NCBI GenBank assembly: GCA_963718295.1
Contig: CAVQYV010000014.1
Span: forward strand, 1 to 64,000
Source of the DNA: CAVQYV01 sp963718295 [NCBI: uncultured Methylomirabilota bacterium]
Lineage (GTDB): Bacteria; Methylomirabilota; Methylomirabilia; CAVQYV01
Length of the DNA stretch: 64,000 nucleotides
Direction of reading: 5' to 3'
Shown here: piece by piece, positions 24,173 to 32,855 of the stretch
How the letters are laid out: the number at the start of each line of letters is the position of its first letter
How positions within the stretch are numbered: position 1 is the stretch's first letter
Notes under the pieces: model-generated
Seen by the model: only the letters and a program-made list of their open reading frames with translations
The model's database searches: none
Told to the model about the DNA's origin: nothing
Program-made: the position numbers and the translations under genes

Positions 24173-26953
24173 CTACACGAAGGCGGGAAAAAAGTCAAGC
24201 CAAATGCGGACTTGGGCAAATGGGAACTTCGCGGACGAGGACCCTGATTCCTCCGGCTGCTCATCTGGCTGCGGCAGCTCTTCGTTTTCTTGTTGTTTCT
24301 GTTCCTCCACCGGCCCGGGCTCAGGGTCAGGAGGAAACTCTTCCTGCCTCAGCTCCTTTCGGTCCTGCCCGTCTTCCTGGGGCGCCTGAGGTGAGTCCTG
24401 TGGTGAGTCCTGTTTCTCTGGTTCTTCTTCCCTCTGCTCCTCATCTGGCTGCAGCTCCGGCTCCAGAGGAGGCCCTTCTTGCTTCAGGATCTCTGGCTCC
24501 CTCTCCTCCTCCTGCGGCGCCCTGGGCGAGTCTATTCTCTGCTCCTCCTGTGGCCTCAGGTCCTGCTCCTCCTCTTTTTGTGGCTCCGGCTGAAGAAGAG
24601 GCTGTTCCTCCTCCGCCCCTGTCGGCTTCTGCCCCTGGGGTTCCTCTGGTCCTCCAAAGATCTTCTTGATCACCGGCCGGGGCTTGATATGGACCAGGAA
24701 ATCGAGATCTTTCACCTCCCCTCCCACCGGCACGGCCGCCTCCAGCGTCTCCTTCGAGGTGATCTCCCCCCCCTCCGGCAGGGAGGCCAGATCCAAGCCG
24801 AGTCGATAGCTTCCTCCCCGCAGGTTCTCGATCTGGAAATTGCCATCCTCATCGGTATAGGTCAAGAAGGTCTTCTCCCCCAAGGTGGCAACGACCAGAA
24901 CATTGGCGAGCCCCTTCTCTCCCTCCTCCGATTTCCCGTTGCCATTCGCATCCTCTATCACCCTGCCAGCCATTCTTCCTAACAGCAGGAAAGCGAAGTC
25001 CGTCTGGGAGGTTCCCCGCCGCTTCACCTCCAGCACCCTCTTGGGTTCTCCCACGAAATCATATTCGATGGGGACCTTCTTGGTGTCCAAAGCCACGGTA
25101 TGTTCCCCCATCTCGACATTCAGGAAGGAGAATTTCCCTTCCTCGTCGGTGGTGGCGAGGGACCCATCCTCCAGTTTTAGACGGATGCCAGAAAGCAGGG
25201 GTTCTCCTTTATCTTGAATGCCATTCCCATTGCGGTCATCGAAGGCAACCCCCAGAATGGTTCCATAGCCGGGAGGAGGCTGGCCCGAAACCACAGGCTT
25301 GGCGGTCACCGGACGCTCTCCCCATCCGAAACGCTGAGATAGGCGCAGATAGAGGCGATGCTCGTCCCGATCTCTCCCGCCGGCCTTCTCGTCTACCTTG
25401 GCATAGCCATATTCCGCATAGAGGCTGAGGTTCCAGGGGAGATAGGCGTTCACGGAGGCCAGGAGGCCCTTTCGCTCGGTGTCGATCAGATGAAGATCGT
25501 CTTTGGAGCGGGAGTAAGTCAGTTCCCCCCGTAGATCCAGGGTGGAAGAAGGGCGATAATCGGTGCCGAGTCGGACGGTGTAGGTATTGGTGACCGATTC
25601 GGCAGATCGGCTCCAGTACCGATTCCAGTCACCGCTAATCCAGGAATAGGAACCGTTCCCAAAGGTCTTTCGAAGCTCCAGGTAGCAAAGATCCGAATTA
25701 TATTCGGAGGCCCGAGTTGCCGAATCGCGATAGTCGTAGTGTTGATAGCGGAGGATGGGAAACCAGCCCCGATAGCTGTAAGTGATTTCCCCCGTGTAGC
25801 TCTGGAGCCGGTTATCCGTCTTCGATGGCTCGTCGTGTCGGGATTTCCGTTCCGTGAAGCCATAACGGACGGTCAACAAGGGCAGGGAAGTCCCTCCCAA
25901 TTGAAGGCCCAGGATCGCGTTTTTGGTATCGATCGCGGCCAGGTCCGGATCATCCTGCAGGTTGTTGCGATAGAAGTCTCCGCTCCCGAAGACGGAGAGA
26001 AACCACCAGGGCCAATATTGACCCGAGAGGAAAAAGCCCTCCTGATCACTGTAATAGTATCGACTAATGGGCTGATAGTTCGAGCCAATGTGCCGGAAAT
26101 TGGCCTCCAGGTAGAGCTTGGAATTCCGGATGTAAGGCCCTAAGATCACTGCATAATCCCACCCTTTGTCTTGTCCGTTGTTTTTCTCCCGCTTTTGATA
26201 GTGCGAAAGGCTTAGCTCTCCCTGCAATAGCCTATAGCCTGGCCAGGGCTCCAACTCGACGCTGAAATCGTAGACGTCATTTCTGCGGTATATGGGATAG
26301 CTGGTCTCCTCCCCGTCGTCGGATCGTTCCGACCACAGGAATTGAGCCCCCAATCTCAGTTCCGGCAAGATGCTGTAGCGGGACCGTATCCCCACCAGCT
26401 TTTCATCCAAGTAATCTACCCCAGTACCGTAAGACCCCGTCAGCAGGACCAGGTTCCCTCCGAAGACATCCACCTCTCCCCGGTCGGAGCTGAGACGCAG
26501 GCGTGGACCCTCCACCGTGATATCGGGATCGGGCAGGTTGGAAAACCGAAACGGGTAATCTCCGATCAACATGTAGTGAATGATGTTATCTCCCACGGCA
26601 CAGTCCAACTTGGCGCCGTTGAAATATAGATCCCTATATTCAACCAGCCAGCTCCCCAGACGATGATACGAGGGCTCATCCACCCAGTTGATGAATCCGG
26701 ACAGGTTGCCCCAGTTGATGGAGTCCTGGAAAAAGGAGAGGCGGTAATTGGAGAAGGGTTGGGAATCGGAGGGTCCTTCCTGGAAATCGATTCCGAGAAG
26801 GCGGTATTGATATTCGAGGGTAGCGCTGCCCGGAGGAATTGCCTCAGATTCTGCGGGGAAGAAAGCGACCAGGCAGAGGACAACTGATAGGCCTAAGAGC
26901 AGAAGAGAGAAGGGGGAATTCGATCTGTAGAAATGGAAGTCGGTTTTGGCCAC
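24173..26953 (-). CDS. Outer-membrane barrel with SdrD-B-like domains, possible usher analogue
   Basis: 926 residues from GTG 26953, with a signal (cleavage near SEA-IPP). Residues about 40-560 are alternating aromatic/polar beta strands typical of a large barrel. They are followed by two Ig-like SdrD-B/carboxypeptidase-regulatory domains containing calcium-type loops DDRNGNGIQDKGE and DANGNGKSEEGEKG. The last 170 residues are a low-complexity Pro/Glu/Gln tail. No classical FimD usher motifs were found, yet the gene follows a PapD-like chaperone and two pilin-like subunits in one operon. Inferred to be their secretion pore or surface anchor. Confidence 0.65.
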   Translation of the reverse strand: MAKTDFHFYRSNSPFSLLLLGLSVVLCLVAFFPAESEAIPPGSATLEYQYRLLGIDFQEGPSDSQPFSNYRLSFFQDSINWGNLSGFINWVDEPSYHRLGSWLVEYRDLYFNGAKLDCAVGDNIIHYMLIGDYPFRFSNLPDPDITVEGPRLRLSSDRGEVDVFGGNLVLLTGSYGTGVDYLDEKLVGIRSRYSILPELRLGAQFLWSERSDDGEETSYPIYRRNDVYDFSVELEPWPGYRLLQGELSLSHYQKREKNNGQDKGWDYAVILGPYIRNSKLYLEANFRHIGSNYQPISRYYYSDQEGFFLSGQYWPWWFLSVFGSGDFYRNNLQDDPDLAAIDTKNAILGLQLGGTSLPLLTVRYGFTERKSRHDEPSKTDNRLQSYTGEITYSYRGWFPILRYQHYDYRDSATRASEYNSDLCYLELRKTFGNGSYSWISGDWNRYWSRSAESVTNTYTVRLGTDYRPSSTLDLRGELTYSRSKDDLHLIDTERKGLLASVNAYLPWNLSLYAEYGYAKVDEKAGGRDRDEHRLYLRLSQRFGWGERPVTAKPVVSGQPPPGYGTILGVAFDDRNGNGIQDKGEPLLSGIRLKLEDGSLATTDEEGKFSFLNVEMGEHTVALDTKKVPIEYDFVGEPKRVLEVKRRGTSQTDFAFLLLGRMAGRVIEDANGNGKSEEGEKGLANVLVVATLGEKTFLTYTDEDGNFQIENLRGGSYRLGLDLASLPEGGEITSKETLEAAVPVGGEVKDLDFLVHIKPRPVIKKIFGGPEEPQGQKPTGAEEEQPLLQPEPQKEEEQDLRPQEEQRIDSPRAPQEEEREPEILKQEGPPLEPELQPDEEQREEEPEKQDSPQDSPQAPQEDGQDRKELRQEEFPPDPEPGPVEEQKQQENEELPQPDEQPEESGSSSAKFPFAQVRIWLDFFPAFV

Positions 26954-26967
26954 ATCCGTTCATCCAT

Positions 26968-27777
26968 TTAATCGCCGATGGAGAATTTCCTTTCCCCGCC
27001 CAACAACTCCTTCCGGCCGATGTCCATGGTCAACTCTGCCACATATTCCCCGGAGGGGAGCTTACTCTCCATGGTGACCTTGAAATCGCGGCGAGAGTGC
27101 GGGAGGATGGGAAGATCGGGAAGCGGGAGCCTGGCGATTTCCTTTCCCCCCTGGTCCCGAATGGCGATCTCGCCCCGGGTGCGGATATGAACCGGGCCCG
27201 CATTCTGGAAGGAAATGGTGAACTCGGGCTTTCCCTCAGGGTCCAGCTTGAAGGACAACCCAGTGATCTCTCCCGCCGGAACAGGCCTCCCCACCGTTTG
27301 ATAAACGATGGTGGCGATGCGACCTTCGAACATCATCTGCTTCCGTTTTTCTCCGGGCCGGGGAGGAGGCACATTGGCAAAGAGGATGGCTGCCCGATAG
27401 CCCCCGGGGACTGCATCCCTGGGAACGGAAAGGGAATAGCGAACACTCTGGGACTGGCCCGGCCCCAGATCGAATTCCCGGGGGTTCACCCTGATCCAGG
27501 AGGCAGCCGAATAGGATTGGCTCCCGGCTCTGCCGAAGGCGATGGCCCCATCCTGAGTCAGCCACCAGTCCTCTACCTTCACCCGAATATGTGCAGGTGC
27601 AGTGTCGGCGTTGGCGATCGTGATGGCTTCCGTAATCGTGCCCCCGGCAGGAACGGAATGCTCCACCCGGATAGGTGACACGCTGAATGAGATCGCCTCC
27701 AATCGGCCCCAAGGAATCAACAAGGCCAGGATCATTACCCAGGCAAAATGATGTCTATTCCTAATGTCTTTCTTCAT
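26968..27777 (-). CDS. PapD-like periplasmic pilus chaperone
   Basis: 269 residues with a signal peptide (cleavage near LEA-ISF). An Ig-like N-terminal domain with 'FSVSPIRVEHSVPAGGTITE', 'SQSVRYSLSVPRDAVPGGYR' and a second beta domain gives the chaperone fold: two Ig-like domains that complete a subunit by donor-strand exchange. The conserved Arg/Lys pair cannot be assigned with certainty. It lies between subunit genes (18 nt) and the barrel gene (14 nt). Confidence 0.8.
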   Translation of the reverse strand: MKKDIRNRHHFAWVMILALLIPWGRLEAISFSVSPIRVEHSVPAGGTITEAITIANADTAPAHIRVKVEDWWLTQDGAIAFGRAGSQSYSAASWIRVNPREFDLGPGQSQSVRYSLSVPRDAVPGGYRAAILFANVPPPRPGEKRKQMMFEGRIATIVYQTVGRPVPAGEITGLSFKLDPEGKPEFTISFQNAGPVHIRTRGEIAIRDQGGKEIARLPLPDLPILPHSRRDFKVTMESKLPSGEYVAELTMDIGRKELLGGERKFSIGD

Positions 27778-27795
27778 AGTTGTTCTTCCTCGATC

Positions 27796-28305
27796 CTAAG
27801 GTGCAGTCAGGGTATAGGTAATGATCTGCGAATAGTTACCGATCCAATAGTCCCAGCTATTCTTGAAAAAAAAGGAAATGCTTCCATTCAGGTTGGCATT
27901 GCCTGTCCCATTGGCGACCGTCTGGGGAGCGGTCTTGTCCAGCCTTCCATCGATGAAGGGAAGGGGACTCGCGGTCCAGGAGACATTGGAAATCGCAATG
28001 ATATCGGACCCGGACACCAGATCACCGGAGGCGAGCACTTGCAGACGCCATGGGCCATCGGGGGGTCCGTTTCCAGTCACCTTCACTTGGATTCCTAAGG
28101 GGTTCTCTGAGGCCGGCACCGAAGGGACTGTGTCGGGATCATCACTCGGGAAATTGATTGCGGCCCGATTCAAGGTCAGGGTTACTTTCACGGCGGCCAG
28201 CGCCGTTTCGACGGCGCAGAGCAACAGGAGGCAGATGACGATCGTGAGTATGTGAGATAGCCTCTTCATATTGGGCGCTTTCTTTGAGGAGATGAGGGCT
28301 TTCAT
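27796..28305 (-). CDS. Pilin-like secreted subunit B
   Basis: 169 residues; an alternative ATG at 28272 begins exactly at a signal peptide (MKRLSHILTIVICLLLLCAV) and is also plausible. The mature part is an Ig-like beta domain. It shares with the upstream subunit the pattern INFPSDDPDTVPS, SDIIAISNVSWTA, NSWDYWIGNY and a C-terminal YTLTAP. Subunits exported with a chaperone typically end in an alternating hydrophobic strand like this one. It is a paralogue of the gene at 28405-28908 and probably a minor subunit or tip. Confidence 0.75.
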   Translation of the reverse strand: MKALISSKKAPNMKRLSHILTIVICLLLLCAVETALAAVKVTLTLNRAAINFPSDDPDTVPSVPASENPLGIQVKVTGNGPPDGPWRLQVLASGDLVSGSDIIAISNVSWTASPLPFIDGRLDKTAPQTVANGTGNANLNGSISFFFKNSWDYWIGNYSQIITYTLTAP

Positions 28306-28345
28306 TTTCCGGCGTTTATATCACAACCAAATTCATCGAGCCAAT

Positions 28346-28384
28346 AAAAAAGGGAGGATGGGGCCCCCCATTCCCCATCCTCCC
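28346..28384 (-). terminator. Intra-operon terminator after the first subunit gene
   Basis: Minus strand GGGAGGATGGGG (28384-28373) pairs with CCCCATCCTCCC (28363-28352) and is followed by TTTTTT (28351-28346). It lies 20 nt after the stop of the first pilin-like gene and before the second. Partial read-through would give excess of the first subunit over the chaperone and barrel, as in many pilus operons. Confidence 0.85.
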
Positions 28385-28404
28385 TTCGGCTACACCCCTT
28401 CTTC

Positions 28405-28908
28405 TCAGGGAGAAGTCAGGGTGTAGGTCGCCGTAGCAGTGTAGTTCCCCACTGCATAAGCCCAACTATTGGCCAAGAAGTAGGAGAAGGTACCGGTTTT
28501 GTTCCCCGGGCCGCTCCAACTCCCGGCATTCTGGGCAGTCACCCTGTTCATGGTTCCGGCCACGTAGCCGCCCCCGCTGGCGGTCCAGGTAACATTGCTG
28601 ATCGCGATGGTATCCGATCCGGACGTAAGTTCCGAACCGACCAGCACCGTGAGGGTTGATGCGCCGCTGGCGCCGGTTCTCGCCTTGCAAGATACGGCCA
28701 CCGAGTTCTCAGTGGCGGCTATCGATGGAACGGTATCCGGGTCCGCGTCGGGGAAATTGATCGTTCCGACTCCCAATGTTAACTTAGCGGCATTGACGAC
28801 ACTGGCATTGATGACCAGGGTTTCGGTATCAGTAGCCGCCAGCGCCTGAGCCACTCCCAAGAGCAGTGTTGCCGCCAGCATGAGGGTTAGGGTTTTCAAA
28901 GTTTTCAT
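28405..28908 (-). CDS. Pilin-like secreted subunit A (probable major subunit)
   Basis: 167 residues with signal peptide (MKTLKTLTLMLAATLLLGVA, cleavage near ALA-ATD). Small residues dominate the mature part (Ala, Thr, Gly, Ser), with an Ig-like pattern: 'TINFPDADPDTVPS', 'LTSGSDTIAISNVTWTA', 'SWAYAVGNYTATATYTLT'. It is first in the operon, followed by a terminator, and preceded by a sigma54 promoter at 28985-29000, so it is likely the most abundant subunit. A GGAGGA ribosome site lies just upstream. Confidence 0.8.
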   Translation of the reverse strand: MKTLKTLTLMLAATLLLGVAQALAATDTETLVINASVVNAAKLTLGVGTINFPDADPDTVPSIAATENSVAVSCKARTGASGASTLTVLVGSELTSGSDTIAISNVTWTASGGGYVAGTMNRVTAQNAGSWSGPGNKTGTFSYFLANSWAYAVGNYTATATYTLTSP

Positions 28909-28984
28909 ATCGTGTTCCTCCTTTCAAAGGTTCCTAATGGGTTGCCGTTAGATTGAGGAGTTCAACGTGCTGCTCCCTGTGGAG

Positions 28985-29000
28985 TGCAACGGCTGTGCCA
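28985..29000 (-). promoter_or_regulatory. Sigma54 (-24/-12) promoter of the pilin-like operon
   Basis: Minus strand TGGCAC (29000-28995), 5 nt, TTGCA (28989-28985): a perfect match to the sigma54 consensus with GG-N10-GC spacing. Transcription would start near 28974, about 66 nt before the subunit A start. The NtrC-type gene 200 nt away is the obvious activator. Confidence 0.85.
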
Positions 29001-29114
29001 ATTCGGAAATCACCTTTCCTTCGGTCTGGAGGAGATCCTCATAAGGCTATTGATTTTATTGAAAGAAATGCACAAGCTACGGCTGTGTCTGCGACTCCCT
29101 TTTCCTGCCTCCGC

Positions 29115-29192
29115 AAAACAAAAAGGCAATAGTTGCCGCCTCGTTGCGTGCCTCTTGCGGTGCTGTCCGGGTTAATCCGGCAACTATTGCCT
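29115..29192 (-). terminator. Long-armed terminator after the NtrC-type gene
   Basis: Minus strand AGGCAATAGTTGCCG (29192-29178) pairs perfectly with CGGCAACTATTGCCT (29138-29124) around a 39-nt loop, then TTTTGTTTTG. It begins 5 nt after the regulator stop and separates that transcript from the sigma54 promoter downstream. Confidence 0.75.
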
Positions 29193-29196
29193 GCTC

Positions 29197-30621
29197 TCAG
29201 CTGGATCCGTCTGGGTCCTGGGTATAGCCGTATTCTTTTAGCTTGTCGCGGAGCCCGCGGACGCTGATCCCCAAAGCCTCTGCCGCCCGCGTGCGGTTCC
29301 CTCCCACCTCCTTGAGAGTCCTCAATATATAGCTTTTCTCCACCTCTCTCATGGTTCGGCCCAACTGCAGCGAGACCGTATCGCCGGTTTTCTCCGGGCG
29401 CAAGATCACATCTTCTGCCCCGCCGCCCTGCAAGGCCAAGGGCAGATCAGCCAGATGGATCGAGTCGGACTCTGCCATCACCACCGCCCGCTCCATGCAG
29501 TTTTCCAACTCGCGCACGTTGCCCGGCCAATCGTAGGATAGGAGAGCCTGGATAGCCTTGGACGATATTCCCTTGATCTGCTTCTCATTCTCCTTGCTGT
29601 ATTTCCTCAGAAAATGCTCGGCCAGGGTGGGGATATCCTCTTTCCTTTCCCGCAGAGGAGGGATCCGTAGGGGGATCACGCTCAAACGATAGAACAGATC
29701 TTCACGGAAGTTCCCCTCTTTCATGGCCCTTGTGAGATCCTTGTTGGTGGCGGCGATGAGCCGGATATTGACCCGGATGGGTCGGGTTCCGCCGACGCGC
29801 TCGAACTCCCGCTCCTGCAAGGCCCGCAGGATCTTGGCCTGCAGAGGAAGTTCGAGATCTCCGATCTCATCCAAAAAGATGCTCCCTCCGGTGGCCATCT
29901 CGAACTTGCCCCTTTTGTCGGCGATAGCCCCGGTGAATGACCCTTTCACGTGGCCGAAGAGCTCGCTTTCCATCAACTCCCGGGGGATGGCCGCGCAATT
30001 GACTGCGATGAAAGGCTCCTCCTTCCTCGGGCTATTGAAATGGATGGCGCGGGCCACCAACTCCTTGCCAGTCCCGCTCTCTCCGTGTATGAGGATGCTG
30101 GCATTGGAGTTGGCCACCTTGGAAATCAGGGAGAAGACCTCCTGCATGCGTCCGGAGGAGCCGATGATATTCTCGAAGCGGTATTTCTTGCCCAAGGCCT
30201 CCGATAGTTGCCGGTTCTTCTTGATCAGGGAGTACTTCTCCGCGCCCTGATGAATTGCCAAATTGAGGAAATCGAAATCGATCGGCTTGGTGATGTATAT
30301 GAAAGCCCCCTTCTCCCAAGCCTGGCTCCTGATTTGATCGTCTCCTGATCCGGTGATGATGATCACCGGCATCTCGGGTTCCTTTTCCTTGATCCGCCCC
30401 AAGAGCTCGATGCCACTCATCCTGGGCATGAGGACATCGGTGAGGACCAGGTCTATTTCCTCTGTGGCGAAGATCCTCTCCGCTTCTACGCCATCGGCGG
30501 CCAGCACCGGCTCAATTCCCTTCTGTTTCAAAAAATCCTCCAGCATCTGGAGGATGAGCCGGTCATCATCGACCACCAAGACCCGTATCTTATTTGTCGT
30601 CTTCTGATCTCCGGTTTTCAT
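29197..30621 (-). CDS. NtrC-family sigma54 response regulator
   Basis: 474 residues. A receiver domain with phospho-acceptor Asp62 (LVLTDVLMPRMSG) and conserved Lys112 (ITKPID), an AAA+ domain with Walker A GESGTGKE (180-187), ELFGHVKGSFTGA loop (GSFTGA, an accepted variant), Walker B SIFLDEIGD, and a C-terminal Fis-type helix-turn-helix (GGNRTRAAEALGISVRGLRDKL). Phosphorylation would drive hexamer assembly and open sigma54 promoters. No histidine kinase is in this window. The pilin-like operon downstream is the likely target. Confidence 0.92.
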   Translation of the reverse strand: MKTGDQKTTNKIRVLVVDDDRLILQMLEDFLKQKGIEPVLAADGVEAERIFATEEIDLVLTDVLMPRMSGIELLGRIKEKEPEMPVIIITGSGDDQIRSQAWEKGAFIYITKPIDFDFLNLAIHQGAEKYSLIKKNRQLSEALGKKYRFENIIGSSGRMQEVFSLISKVANSNASILIHGESGTGKELVARAIHFNSPRKEEPFIAVNCAAIPRELMESELFGHVKGSFTGAIADKRGKFEMATGGSIFLDEIGDLELPLQAKILRALQEREFERVGGTRPIRVNIRLIAATNKDLTRAMKEGNFREDLFYRLSVIPLRIPPLRERKEDIPTLAEHFLRKYSKENEKQIKGISSKAIQALLSYDWPGNVRELENCMERAVVMAESDSIHLADLPLALQGGGAEDVILRPEKTGDTVSLQLGRTMREVEKSYILRTLKEVGGNRTRAAEALGISVRGLRDKLKEYGYTQDPDGSS

Positions 30622-30725
30622 CTGTAGATCAACCTTGATCCATTCTGATGTGTTTGTTCGCGCCTTCGGCGCGAATGCCGAGAGGCCAACTCATTTCATC
30701 ATGGATAGACTGCGATGCTGACCCG

Positions 30726-30757
30726 ATTATATACAATGACCCCTCAGTAGAAGTCAA
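30726..30757 (-). promoter_or_regulatory. Promoter of the NtrC-type gene
   Basis: Minus strand TTGACT (30757-30752), 18 nt to TATATA (30733-30728) or 20 nt to TATAAT (30731-30726). The leader of about 100 nt includes a small hairpin CGCGCC-GAA-GGCGCG near 30660-30675. Confidence 0.55.
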
Positions 30758-30928
30758 CCTTTGAGTTTCAATGGATCCCTCTTCTTTGGCCTTGGACTCA
30801 TGGCCAGCCCACCTCGTCTTGGCCATCTACCGTGCCCGGATGCCAGATGAAGGAAGTGGTCCCATGCATCCTTCCTATTCTGTTCTGTGGATAATTTTAT
30901 CCGATCATCGGAGGGATCTTGTTGGGTA

Positions 30929-30958
30929 TTGCATTCGGCGGTGGAGGTATTCTATATG
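30929..30958 (+). promoter_or_regulatory. Possible promoter of the outer-membrane protein gene
   Basis: TTGCAT (30929-30934), 18 nt, TATATG (30953-30958), giving a leader of about 70 nt to ATG 31038. Moderate match; it supports the internal start. Apart from this and the divergent promoter, 30622-31037 holds no gene that I can support. Confidence 0.35.
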
Positions 30959-31037
30959 TATCATAGATTTCGGTGAACCGAAGCGACCGCCCCCGGCGGA
31001 ACAGATCCGGACGAGCGTTACCCATTCGGCAAGGTGG

Positions 31038-31886
31038 ATGCTCAATGCTCAGACCTTCTTCGCCTTCTTCGCCGCCAAGAGTTGCATGGCATTCCTTGTC
31101 TATTGTTGTATCCCATTAGGGCTTCTCGGGCCGATGATGACTCTCGCCCAAGCGGCGGGATCGGATGAGATTCAAGTCTACACCGACGATATCAACGATC
31201 CGGGGCAAATCGGCCTTGAGGTGCATGCCAACTATATCATCGATGGCGACCCGAAACCTGCCTATACCGGTGATATCCCGTCTGATCACCTGCTTCGGAT
31301 CACCCCGGAGTTTTCCTACGGATTGACGGAGGCCTACGAAGCCGGCCTCTATCTGCCCATGTCCTTGGATAGAGACAGCAATTTCTGTCTGGATGGCGCC
31401 AAGATACGCTTGAAGTTCATTCCTTCCCTGGGAGACGATCCCTATTTCGGGGGCGTGAACTGGGAGCTCGGGTGCGTTGCCAAACGCCTGGAAGAAAGTC
31501 GCTGGAACATGGAATTGAGGCCGATTTTGGGCTTCAGGCAATCTCCCTGGCTGATTTCCTTCAACCCGATATTGGGATGGGCGCTGTCCGGTGACGACGG
31601 CAGTGGGTGGCCCACCCTGGAGCCAGCGCTCAAGGTGCAATTCGATATCGCATCGGGAATCGGGATCGGCTTCGAGTACTATGCTAATCTGGGTAGACTG
31701 GATCAGATCCAGCCTCTGCACGAAGAGGAGCATACCATTTATGCGGCCGTCGATCTCAAGAAGGGCCTTTTGGATCTCAACCTGGGCCTGGGATATGGTT
31801 TGACGGAGAGCGTGGATAAATGGACCGTCAAGCTGATTGCCTCCATACCGATCCCCTCCTGGAATCCTTCAGCGGCTATCCAGTAG
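31038..31886 (+). CDS. Predicted outer-membrane beta-barrel protein
   Basis: About 282 residues from ATG 31038, chosen because a signal-like segment follows (LVYCCIPLGLLGPMMTLAQA, cleavage near AQA-AGS); the open frame continues upstream to 30771 without a signal. The mature part starts EIQVYTDDIN and runs as alternating amphipathic strands with Gly turns ('GLTEAYEAGLYLPMS', 'GLGYGLTESVDKW'). It resembles uncharacterised porin-like proteins of about 260 residues. It precedes the Ni/Co importer but is separated by a strong terminator, so a link is uncertain. Confidence 0.6.
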   Translation: MLNAQTFFAFFAAKSCMAFLVYCCIPLGLLGPMMTLAQAAGSDEIQVYTDDINDPGQIGLEVHANYIIDGDPKPAYTGDIPSDHLLRITPEFSYGLTEAYEAGLYLPMSLDRDSNFCLDGAKIRLKFIPSLGDDPYFGGVNWELGCVAKRLEESRWNMELRPILGFRQSPWLISFNPILGWALSGDDGSGWPTLEPALKVQFDIASGIGIGFEYYANLGRLDQIQPLHEEEHTIYAAVDLKKGLLDLNLGLGYGLTESVDKWTVKLIASIPIPSWNPSAAIQ

Positions 31887-31905
31887 AGCCAATGAAAAAA
31901 AGAGA

Positions 31906-31934
31906 TTGACAAGGGGCACCCTTTTGGGTTAATT
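31906..31934 (+). promoter_or_regulatory. Candidate promoter of the Ni/Co importer transcript
   Basis: TTGACA (31906-31911), 17 nt, TTAATT (31929-31934). The -35 is perfect and the -10 weak, which would suit a regulated promoter. It starts a leader of about 220 nt that contains a GGGCC-CGAA-GGCCC hairpin and then the terminator at 32011-32072 before the first gene. Confidence 0.45.
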
Positions 31935-32010
31935 GGAAGGTACAATGGATTATGGGCCCGAAGGCCCGGTCGGCAAGCAGGACTAATAGAAGATAAATCA
32001 TAGAAGATAA

Positions 32011-32072
32011 AAGAGCCACGAAGGCTCATTGCTGTCTGAAGACAGAATGGCTTCGTGGCTCTTTGTTTTTTA
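32011..32072 (+). terminator. Strong terminator in the leader of the Ni/Co importer
   Basis: AGAGCCACGAAG (32012-32023) pairs perfectly with CTTCGTGGCTCT (32051-32062), with an inner CTGTCTGAAGACAG hairpin, followed by TTGTTTTTT. It may simply end the upstream gene's transcript, or serve as an attenuator for cbiM because a candidate promoter lies 100 nt before it. No known riboswitch consensus was recognised. Confidence 0.85.
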
Positions 32073-32159
32073 GGAAGGTCGGCCAGGGTTGCCGAAGCTA
32101 TGGGCCGATGCTGAAATCCCATCGGATCCCTCTCGGGGGTGCGTGAAAGGAAAGAGGAA

Positions 32160-32855
32160 ATGCATATTCCGGACGGATATCTTGGACCGCCCACCTATTT
32201 GAGTCTCTATGCAGCCTGTGTACCCTTCTGGGTGGCCGCATCGGCCAAGGTGAAGAAGGGGTTGAAGTCGGTTCAAGTCCCCTTTCTGGCGTTGGGGGCA
32301 GCCTTCAACTTCGTGATCATGATGATCAATGTCCCGATCCCGGGCGGGACCACAGGCCATGCCACCGGTGTGCCCCTGGTGGCGATGCTATTGGGCCCAT
32401 GGCCCGCGATCATCACTTCCTCTATCGCTCTGGCCATTCAGGCCCTGCTCTTTGGCGACGGGGGAATCATGTCCTTGGGCGCGAATTGCTTCAACATCTC
32501 TATCGTCGGGGCCTTGGTAGGGTATTCTCTGTACCGTTTCATTTCCTGGAATTCCAGCGAGAAGTCAAAGAGGAGATTGGTCGCAGCTGGCCTCTCCTCT
32601 TACATTGCCGTGAATCTGGGAGCCCTGTTGACCGCGGTAGAGGTGGGCATTCAGCCCCTCCTGCACACGGGGGCTGATGGCAGGCCCCTCTACAGCCCCT
32701 TTCCCATTCAGATCACGGTCCCCGGCATCATGATTCAGCATCTGGCGATCTTCAGTTTTATAGAGGTGATCATGACCGTTTTAGCCATGGCCTATTTTCA
32801 ACGATCTCACCCGGAATGGCTCAAGGGTGCTCTTTACGGGTCGGCGGGAGACTGA
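32160..32855 (+). CDS. cbiM: ECF transporter S component, CbiM/NikM (cobalt or nickel)
   Basis: 231 residues from ATG 32160, which gives the essential N-terminal Met-His (MHIPDGYL) that coordinates the metal. About six to seven hydrophobic helices; 'GGTTGHATGVPLVA' and 'GDGGIMSLGANCFNIS' are characteristic loops of the family. It binds Co2+ or Ni2+ and works with CbiQ and CbiO encoded downstream. The B12 genes further along favour cobalt, the DUF4198-type partner genes favour nickel-type sets. Ribosome site AAAGGAAAGAGG. Confidence 0.92.
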   Translation: MHIPDGYLGPPTYLSLYAACVPFWVAASAKVKKGLKSVQVPFLALGAAFNFVIMMINVPIPGGTTGHATGVPLVAMLLGPWPAIITSSIALAIQALLFGDGGIMSLGANCFNISIVGALVGYSLYRFISWNSSEKSKRRLVAAGLSSYIAVNLGALLTAVEVGIQPLLHTGADGRPLYSPFPIQITVPGIMIQHLAIFSFIEVIMTVLAMAYFQRSHPEWLKGALYGSAGD

